From Candidatus Eisenbacteria bacterium (GTDB lineage Bacteria > Eisenbacteria > RBG-16-71-46), in contig DASTBI010000252.1 of NCBI GenBank assembly GCA_035712145.1, positions 1 to 64,000 on the forward strand: 64,000 bases of DNA, written 5' to 3'. The notes beneath the pieces were generated by a model, which was given only the letters and a program-made list of their open reading frames with translations, was not told the DNA's origin and made no database searches. Positions 58,738-64,000 of the stretch are shown here, in pieces. Position numbers and translations under genes: made by a program. Numbering within the stretch: position 1 is the first letter of the stretch; every line of letters begins with the position of its first letter.

Positions 58738-60476
58738 GCCTGGCTCACCTCCGTTTCCGCCCGGGTCATGCGCTCGGGGGCGCTCACACCCATCAGCGAG
58801 AGCCCGTTCCTCAGCACGATGCGGGCGGCGTCGGTGATCTCGAGCCGCCGCCGCGACTTCTCCACGTCGTCGCTCACCACGCGGCAGGCGTGATAGAAGC
58901 GGTGGAACTCCGCCGCGGTCTCCATCAGGTAGCCCGGAATCCGATGCGGCTCGCGCGTCGCCGCGGCGCCGCGCACCACTTCCGGAAATGCCGCCAGCCG
59001 GCGCTCCAGGGCGCGCTCCTCGGGGGCTTCGTCTTCGACTTTGCGCGCGGCGCCCGGAGCGTTGGGCGCCAGCCCGCGGTCCGCCGCGAAGCGCAGGATC
59101 GAGGCGATGCGAGCGTGCGCGTATTGGACGTAGTAGGCCGGGTTCTCGTCGTTCTGGCGCTTCGCCAGGTCGAGGTCGAAGTCGAGATGAGCGCTCGTCG
59201 ACCGCATCAGGAAGAAGAACTTGGCGCAGTCGGCGCCCACGTCATCCACCAGATCGCGCAGCGTCACGAACTCTCCCGCCCGCTTGCTCATCTTCACCGG
59301 CTGACCTCCCGACACGAGGTTGACCTGCTGGACGATCAGGACCTCGAAGAAGTCCGGCTCCAGCCCCAGGGCGAGGAGCGCGGCCTTCATGCGTGGCACG
59401 TAGCCGTGGTGGTCCGGGCCCCACAGATCGATCACGTGCCGGAAGCCGCGGGCCCGCTTGTCGCGGTGATAGGCGATGTCCGGCAGCAGGTACGTGGGCG
59501 CGCCATTGCTGCGCACCACCACGCGGTCGATGTCGTCGCCGAAGCGCGACGTGCGCAGGAAGGTCGCCTCCTCGAGCGTCGCGTCCTCCGCGTCCCGCTG
59601 ATGCGGCCGGTCGCCGGGGCCGCCTTCGGGCTCCCGTGCCACGTACGTCATGCCCCGCGTCTCGAGCGCCTCGAGCGTCTCCTGGACCTTGCCGCCCTTG
59701 TGCAGCTCCGTCTCGCGGAACCAGCGGTCGAACTCGGCGCCGTAGGCCTGGAGGTCCTTCTTCTGCCAGGCCAGCATGCGATCCAGCGCCTGATCGCGGA
59801 ACCATTCCAGGTCGGCGCGCTCGAGCGCCGCCCGCGCTTCGGCGCGTGGCAGCTCGCCGGCCAGATCCGCGACATACGCGCCGCGGTAGCCCTCCTCGGG
59901 GAACGACCGTTCCTCCCCGATCGATTCGGCGAAGCGCGCGGCGAACGATTCGCCGAGCAGATCCACCTGGCGGCCTGCGTCGTTGACGTAGAACTCCCCG
60001 GCCGCGCGGAAGCCCGCGGCGCTCAGCAGACGCACCAGCGCGGCGCCCACCGCCGCCGCGCGCGCGCTCACGACGTTCAAGGGGCCGGTCGGGTTGGCGC
60101 TCACGTATTCGACCAGCACGGTGACGCCGCGGCCGGTGTCGGACGCGCCGAATTGCTCGCCGGCGCGGCGAATCGTCGAGGGCAGCTCGGCAAGAAAGCG
60201 GTCGCTGTAGCGGAAGTTCACGAAGCCGGGTCCGGCCACGTCGACGGAGGCGAACATCTCCGGGTCACGCGGGAACGCCGCGGCGAGCGCCTCGGCCAGC
60301 GCGCGCGGAGGCTTCCCGACCTCCCGGGCCAGCAGCAGGGCGATGTTGGTGGTCCAGTCGCCGTGGCCTGGGTCGCGGGGGATCGCGAGCTCGATGCGCT
60401 CGAGATGGCGGGGGTCTCCGAGGCCGGCGCTCCGGAGCGCGACGGCCAGGCCCTCAGTCAGCCGGGTCCAGATCAA
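58734..60476 (-). CDS. argS: arginyl-tRNA synthetase with degenerate HIGH motif
   Basis: 580 aa taken from the TTG at 60476 (AAGG 6 nt upstream, 23 nt inside rsfS); other starts lack signals. An N-terminal Add1-like domain precedes the class I core. In EYVSANPTGPLNVVSARAA the usual HVGH of the HIGH signature reads NVVS, while KMSKR (VKMSKRAGEFVTL) is kept. The anticodon-binding domain ends with IVLRNGLSLMGVSAPERM, typical of ArgRS. It charges tRNA-Arg; the altered active-site motif is confirmed by codons AAC GTC GTG AGC. Confidence 0.9.
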   Translation of the reverse strand: MIWTRLTEGLAVALRSAGLGDPRHLERIELAIPRDPGHGDWTTNIALLLAREVGKPPRALAEALAAAFPRDPEMFASVDVAGPGFVNFRYSDRFLAELPSTIRRAGEQFGASDTGRGVTVLVEYVSANPTGPLNVVSARAAAVGAALVRLLSAAGFRAAGEFYVNDAGRQVDLLGESFAARFAESIGEERSFPEEGYRGAYVADLAGELPRAEARAALERADLEWFRDQALDRMLAWQKKDLQAYGAEFDRWFRETELHKGGKVQETLEALETRGMTYVAREPEGGPGDRPHQRDAEDATLEEATFLRTSRFGDDIDRVVVRSNGAPTYLLPDIAYHRDKRARGFRHVIDLWGPDHHGYVPRMKAALLALGLEPDFFEVLIVQQVNLVSGGQPVKMSKRAGEFVTLRDLVDDVGADCAKFFFLMRSTSAHLDFDLDLAKRQNDENPAYYVQYAHARIASILRFAADRGLAPNAPGAARKVEDEAPEERALERRLAAFPEVVRGAAATREPHRIPGYLMETAAEFHRFYHACRVVSDDVEKSRRRLEITDAARIVLRNGLSLMGVSAPERMTRAETEVSQA

Positions 60477-60840
60477 GATCCACCTTCTTTGCGTCGCCCC
60501 ACAATCGCTCCAGCAGGTAGTACTCGCGGGTCCGATGGTGGAACACGTGAACCACCAGCTCCACATAGTCGAGCAGCACCCATCGCCATCCCTCGCGGCC
60601 TTCGATGTGCCACGGACGCGCGCCGAGCTCGGAGAGCTTCTCCTCGACCGCCTCGGCGATGGCGCGCACCTGCAACTCGCTGCTCGCGGAGCAGATCAGG
60701 AAGTAGTCGGCCACGCCCTCGAGTCCGCGGAGATCGAGCGCGACCGGCTCCACCGCCTTCTTGCTCTGCACGGCGCTCGCAGCCTCGTGGAGCAGGCGAG
60801 AGGCCGCGGCGCGAGTCGAGGTGCGGGAACGAGTGGTCAA
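60454..60840 (-). CDS. rsfS: ribosome silencing factor RsfS
   Basis: 128 aa. It binds ribosomal protein uL14 and blocks subunit joining in starvation. The RsfS/DUF143 core is visible: VALDLRGLEGVADYFLICSASSELQVRAIAEAVEE, then WVLLDYVELVVHVFHHRTREYYLLERLWGDA. Of normal length. nadD and the usual late-acting neighbours are absent; here it is coupled to argS, whose start lies within its last codons. Confidence 0.92.
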   Translation of the reverse strand: MTTRSRTSTRAAASRLLHEAASAVQSKKAVEPVALDLRGLEGVADYFLICSASSELQVRAIAEAVEEKLSELGARPWHIEGREGWRWVLLDYVELVVHVFHHRTREYYLLERLWGDAKKVDLDLDPAD

Positions 60841-60865
60841 CGCAGGGGTCGGCGGAGCGCGCCGC

Positions 60866-61840
60866 TCACCGATCTCGGTGCACGGCGTAATCGATGGCGT
60901 GATCGAGTGCCTTCCGTGCCACGCCCCGCGGCTCGCCTTCGAGCGTGCGCCGCGCCTCGTCCGCGAGGGACTCGGCGCGCCGGCGCGCGTAGGCGAATCC
61001 GCCGCTCTTCTCCATCAGGCCCTTGAGCCGGTTCCACTGATGAGGCGTCCAGCGCTTGCGCGCCGCCAGCTCGCGTAACCGGCGCCGATCGGCTTCCGTC
61101 GCGTCGCGGAGCGCGGCGATGAGCGGCAGCGTCACCTTGCCTTCCGCCAGATCGGCGCCCACCGGCTTGCCGGTGATCTCGGGATCGCCGAGGTAGTCGA
61201 TGAGGTCGTCGACGATCTGGAAGGCGACTCCCACCTGCTCGCCGAAGCGGCGGTAACGCTCGCGACGCGTCAGATCCTTGGCCCCGCCATTGAGCCCGGC
61301 GCCGATCTCGGTGGCCGCCCCGATGAGCGATCCGGTCTTGTTGCGGATCAGGACCTCGTACTGCTCCTCGGTGACGTCGAGATCGCGCGCATACTGGAAC
61401 TCGAGTGCCTCGCCACACGACATCTCGGTGACCACCCGCGCCATGATCGCCATCGCGGTATCGAACTTGTTCGTGACCAGCGTGGTCATCGCCTGCGCGT
61501 ACAGGTAGTCGCCCATGATGATCGCCATCTCGTCGGTCCAGAGGCCGTTCACCGTGGGCACGCCGCGCCGCAGGTCGCTGCGGTCGACGGAGTCGTCGTG
61601 GATGAGCGCGGCGGCGTGAACCATCTCGACCACCGTCGCGCACAAGACCGCGTCCTGCCCCAGGTGCCCCCGCAGCCTGGCGGTGAGCAGGAGCAGCGTC
61701 GGGCGGAATTTCTTCCCCCGAGTGGCCAGCACGTGCCCCCCCACCTGGTTGAGGATGGGAATGGGCGTGCGGAAGAGCTCGCGGAGGTGCGTCTGCACCC
61801 GCGCCAGCTCGTGTCGCACCGGCTTTTGGACTGCGGACAT
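60866..61840 (-). CDS. ispB: polyprenyl diphosphate synthase (octaprenyl-type)
   Basis: 324 aa from the ATG at 61840. Trans-isoprenyl diphosphate synthase with the two aspartate-rich motifs DDSVD (82-86) and DDLID (211-215), the first followed by RSDLRRGVPTVNG as in long-chain enzymes. It elongates farnesyl diphosphate for quinone side chains. Chain length cannot be read. It has a promoter at 61901-61930 and a structured leader. The ATG lacks a close ribosome site; an in-frame GTG three codons upstream is an alternative. Confidence 0.88.
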   Translation of the reverse strand: MSAVQKPVRHELARVQTHLRELFRTPIPILNQVGGHVLATRGKKFRPTLLLLTARLRGHLGQDAVLCATVVEMVHAAALIHDDSVDRSDLRRGVPTVNGLWTDEMAIIMGDYLYAQAMTTLVTNKFDTAMAIMARVVTEMSCGEALEFQYARDLDVTEEQYEVLIRNKTGSLIGAATEIGAGLNGGAKDLTRRERYRRFGEQVGVAFQIVDDLIDYLGDPEITGKPVGADLAEGKVTLPLIAALRDATEADRRRLRELAARKRWTPHQWNRLKGLMEKSGGFAYARRRAESLADEARRTLEGEPRGVARKALDHAIDYAVHRDR

Positions 61841-61859
61841 CGACACCACGGGTCTCAAC

Positions 61860-61884
61860 GTGGGGCAGGAAGGAGAGGCCCCAC
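61860..61884 (-). other. hairpin with unused Shine-Dalgarno in the ispB leader
   Basis: On the minus strand GTGGGGC (61884-61878) pairs perfectly with GCCCCAC (61866-61860). An AAGGAGGTG sequence (61890-61882) overlaps the upstream arm but no start codon follows within reach. It might be a regulatory site in the leader, or coincidence. Confidence 0.35.
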
Positions 61885-61900
61885 CTCCTTTGCGGGCCGC

Positions 61901-61930
61901 AGGATACGGGGGTGCCGTGAAAGGTGTCAA
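61901..61930 (-). promoter_or_regulatory. ispB promoter
   Basis: A perfect -35 TTGACA (61930-61925) and -10 TATCCT (61906-61901), 18-bp spacing. The -35 overlaps the stop codon of the CCA-adding enzyme gene. The leader would be about 54 nt. Confidence 0.6.
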
Positions 61931-63384
61931 GGTTTCGGGGCCCGTTCCGCGCGCCATTGACGCAGGCGGGATCGCAAAACCTCCTCCTGATTGCGATCCG
62001 GATGGTCGAGCACTTCTTCGAGCAGCGCCTCGAGCGCCGATCCGACCTCGGGACCCGGGCCGAGTCCCAGCTCGTGCATCACGCCGTGGCCGTCGATCGC
62101 GAGATCGGCGACCGTGAGCGCGCGCGAGTCGCCGAGCACGCGCTCGATGCGGGCGCGCAACGCCTCCAGGTTGGCGGGGAAGCCGCGACGCTTGCCGTTG
62201 CCGATCGCGTCCGCGAGCCGCAGGTCGAATAGATCCGCCACCCGCTCCGGGCCGACGCGCCGGATCCAGCGCCGGACGGCGCCGTCGCTCCACTCCGGGC
62301 GGTAGTCGAACATGTGCTCGCGGATCAGGTGCACCACCTGCTCGCGAAACTCGGTGGCGAAACGCAGGCGCCCGAGCAGCCGGTCGGCCAGGTCGGCGCC
62401 GACGTTCTGATGACCGTAGAACGTCCCCTCACCCTCCCGCTCGACCCGCGTGTCCGGCTTTCCGATGTCGTGGAGCAGCGCGGCCCACCGCACCACGGGC
62501 TTCTCGGCCGGCGCGGCATCGCACGTCACCAGGCTGTGGCGATAGACGTCATAGGCGTGGTAGCGGTTCTGCGGCACGCCCACGCAGTGCGCGAGCTCCG
62601 GCAGCCAGCGCTGGAGAAGCCCCGACTCGCGCATGATCTCGAGCCCGACCGAGGGCTGCCGCGAGGCCATCATCTTCGAAAGCTCCACGCGCACGCGCTC
62701 CAGCGCCACCGCTTCGAGATTCACTCCGCTCTCGGGCGCCGAGATCGAAGCGAGCGCCCGCTGCAGCTCGGCATCGAGCGACATTTCGAGCGCGGCCGCC
62801 AGCCGGGCCGCGCGCAGCGGCCGCAACGCATCCTCGCGAAACCGTTCCAGCGGCTCTCCCACCGCGCGCAGCCGGCGGCGTTCGAGATCGTTCGCGCCGT
62901 CGTGCGGATCGAGCAGCTCCGCCCGCGCCGGATCCCATGCCATCGCGTTCACGGTGAAGTCGCGGCGGTCGAGATCCTCGAGCGGGTCTCGAGTGAAGGT
63001 CACGTGGTCCGGCCGGCGCGCGTCGGAATACGCGCCTTCGCGGCGAAACGTCGTGCACTCGACCTCGATGCCCGGCTCGATCACGAGCACGGTGCCGTGG
63101 CGCAACCCGATCGGATCCACGTGCGTGAAGCGCGCGCTCACCTGATCGGGCGGCAGGTCCGTGGCCACATCGAACGTCGGGTCGCCCTTGCGCTCGAGCA
63201 GCGCATCCCGCACCGTACCTCCGACCAGGTAGGCGCGATGACCGCCTTCGCGCAGCCGGGCCAGCACGTCGAGGAGCCGGGCGGGCCAGACGTGCGAAGC
63301 CAGGGTTCTCTGCGCGCGCAGCCGAGCCGCGGCGCCGCGGCCTTTCATCCAGTCGTCGAGCCAGCGAGGCATCATGAGAGGCAT
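61927..63384 (-). CDS. CCA-adding enzyme / poly(A) polymerase family protein with HD domain
   Basis: 485 aa from the ATG at 63384 (63372 is an alternative). Class II nucleotidyltransferase head: RAYLVGGTVRDALL, the catalytic TFDVATD, the RRDFTVNAMAW motif and the neck domain (RFREDALRPLRAARLAA). The second half has an HD domain with ALLHDIGKPDTR and GHQNVGADLADRLL. This combination fits bacterial tRNA nucleotidyltransferase; poly(A) polymerase or a partial-CCA enzyme are alternatives. Its start overlaps the divergent gene at 63374. Confidence 0.88.
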   Translation of the reverse strand: MPLMMPRWLDDWMKGRGAAARLRAQRTLASHVWPARLLDVLARLREGGHRAYLVGGTVRDALLERKGDPTFDVATDLPPDQVSARFTHVDPIGLRHGTVLVIEPGIEVECTTFRREGAYSDARRPDHVTFTRDPLEDLDRRDFTVNAMAWDPARAELLDPHDGANDLERRRLRAVGEPLERFREDALRPLRAARLAAALEMSLDAELQRALASISAPESGVNLEAVALERVRVELSKMMASRQPSVGLEIMRESGLLQRWLPELAHCVGVPQNRYHAYDVYRHSLVTCDAAPAEKPVVRWAALLHDIGKPDTRVEREGEGTFYGHQNVGADLADRLLGRLRFATEFREQVVHLIREHMFDYRPEWSDGAVRRWIRRVGPERVADLFDLRLADAIGNGKRRGFPANLEALRARIERVLGDSRALTVADLAIDGHGVMHELGLGPGPEVGSALEALLEEVLDHPDRNQEEVLRSRLRQWRAERAPKP

Positions 63385-63805
63385 GATGAACCCAACTCTA
63401 CGCCAAGCGTGGGCGGGCGCCATCACGCTCCTGCTCCTGTCAGCGTCGCCCGCGTTCGCCGAGGCTCCGCGCCTGGATCATGGCTTCGTGGCTCAGGGGA
63501 TCGACACCGTGGAGGTCAGTCGATCGGGTGGAACAATCATAGGCTGGGAGGTTCCGAAGGAGCTTCCTCCACCGCTCGAGACGACCCGCGGTCGAGCCGA
63601 CCTCTACCAGCACGCGTCGCTTTCCTTCGCCATCGGGCTCGCGGTCGGTGTCGCGACCGAGGAGCCCGCGGCTGCCGCCGGCGTGTCGATCACGTTCGGC
63701 GTGGGCAAGGAGATCTTCGACGAGCGCTTCGACAAGACCGATCTGCTGGCGGATCTCGTCGGCGCCGGGCTCGCCGCGCTCGTCACCCACTGGCTCGAGC
63801 CCTAG
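63374..63805 (+). CDS. small secreted or membrane-associated protein, YfiM-like
   Basis: 143 aa from the ATG at 63374; the double ATG at 63383/63386 with GAGG just ahead could be used instead. A signal peptide (AWAGAITLLLLSASPAFA, cleavage ~28-30) is followed by ~35 unremarkable residues and then YQHASLSFAIGLAVG, FGVGKEIFDERF and DLLADLVGAGLAALVTHW. The H-x(n)-KE-x2-D plus D-L-x2-D-L-x-G arrangement resembles the YfiM/DUF2279 type of small envelope proteins. The role is unknown. Its stop codon overlaps that of the convergent gene (shared CTAG, 63802-63805). Confidence 0.55.
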   Translation: MRGMMNPTLRQAWAGAITLLLLSASPAFAEAPRLDHGFVAQGIDTVEVSRSGGTIIGWEVPKELPPPLETTRGRADLYQHASLSFAIGLAVGVATEEPAAAAGVSITFGVGKEIFDERFDKTDLLADLVGAGLAALVTHWLEP

Positions 63806-64000
63806 GGACAACCTCTCGGGCCGCAGTTCCCGTCGTCCCCGCCATCACCGCCGTCGCCGCTGCTCGGCTGGGTGAGGACCGCCGCCAGGACCACGGCCGC
63901 CGCCACACCGGCCACGACCCCCACCTTGAACCAGTCGAGCTGGCGAACCGAGAGGGTCGACACCTCGTCGAGCGCGAGCGCCGTGGTCCGGTACTCGTCG
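63802..64000 (-). CDS. uncharacterised protein, C-terminal fragment with one membrane helix
   Basis: The last 65 codons of a gene that enters from the right edge. Visible parts: EYRTTALALDEVSTLSVRQLDWFK, given here in pieces, then a hydrophobic helix (VGVVAGVAAAVVLAAVL) and a Gly/Asp-rich tail ending DDGNCGPRGCP. The helix probably anchors it near the C-terminus. I cannot assign a family from this fragment. Confidence 0.5.
   Translation of the reverse strand, partial: DEYRTTALALDEVSTLSVRQLDWFKVGVVAGVAAAVVLAAVLTQPSSGDGGDGGDDGNCGPRGCP

Overview
The window is gene-dense, very GC-rich DNA from a diderm (Gram-negative-type) bacterium. It carries a nearly complete lipid A/Kdo route (lpxA, lpxC, lpxD, lpxB, lpxK, kdtA), MsbA, LolCD, BamA, Skp, Lnt, heptosyltransferases and a TonB/ExbBD system. 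Alongside these sit features unusual for proteobacteria: an LpxC-FabZ fusion, an McsA-McsB-ClpC protein-arginine-kinase module, and an archaeal-type ProS. That mix suggests a deep lineage of the FCB side of the tree (Candidatus Eisenbacteria or Gemmatimonadota relatives); this placement is inference. No rRNA, tRNA, CRISPR, transposase or phage gene was seen, so the region looks like vertically inherited core chromosome.

Layout (almost everything is on the minus strand, so transcription runs from high to low coordinates). 1-6.5 kb: a PstS-like phosphate-binding lipoprotein, a TPR protein, two STAS proteins, ExbB, two ExbD and TonB form one unit with a clear intrinsic terminator at 243-261; beyond it starts a truncated YIP1-type membrane protein with its own promoter. 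6.5-13 kb: three plus-strand genes (membrane glycosyltransferase-like protein; TPR/zinc membrane protein; DUF4388 protein with a pseudopilin-like tail) and asnS. A 400-bp spacer at 6427-6829 holds divergent promoters and a possible small RNA or attenuator. 13-19.9 kb: GmhB fusion, two GT9 heptosyltransferases, proS, MsbA and a Minf_1886-type protein.

19.9-50.6 kb is a single run of 26 co-directional genes with no gap over 23 bp and one good promoter at its head (50604-50633): asd, ecfT, truA, htrA, purB, purL, purQ, a PurS-like candidate, purF, lysS, lolC, lolD, mcsA, mcsB, clpC, bamA, skp, lpxD, lpxC/fabZ, lpxA, a Gfo/Idh oxidoreductase, lpxB, a DUF374 acyltransferase, kdtA, lpxK, nadB. It would couple purine synthesis, protein quality control and outer-membrane assembly.

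50.6-64 kb: lnt, a second Gfo/Idh oxidoreductase, a sensor-less sigma-54 activator, purM, a membrane HD-GYP protein, an unusual structured spacer with an 18-codon ORF, an uncharacterised two-domain protein, a PfkB kinase, argS (with a degenerate HIGH motif), rsfS, a polyprenyl synthase and a CCA-adding enzyme/poly(A) polymerase family protein. A small plus-strand gene and a truncated minus-strand gene close the window.

The best candidates for something undescribed are (1) the HD-GYP / 18-aa peptide / two-domain protein locus at 55.3-57.7 kb, whose spacer has competing RNA stems over a perfect Shine-Dalgarno and a 15-bp inverted repeat; (2) the divergent PurS-like gene at 41.8-42.4 kb; and (3) the giant gene run itself.
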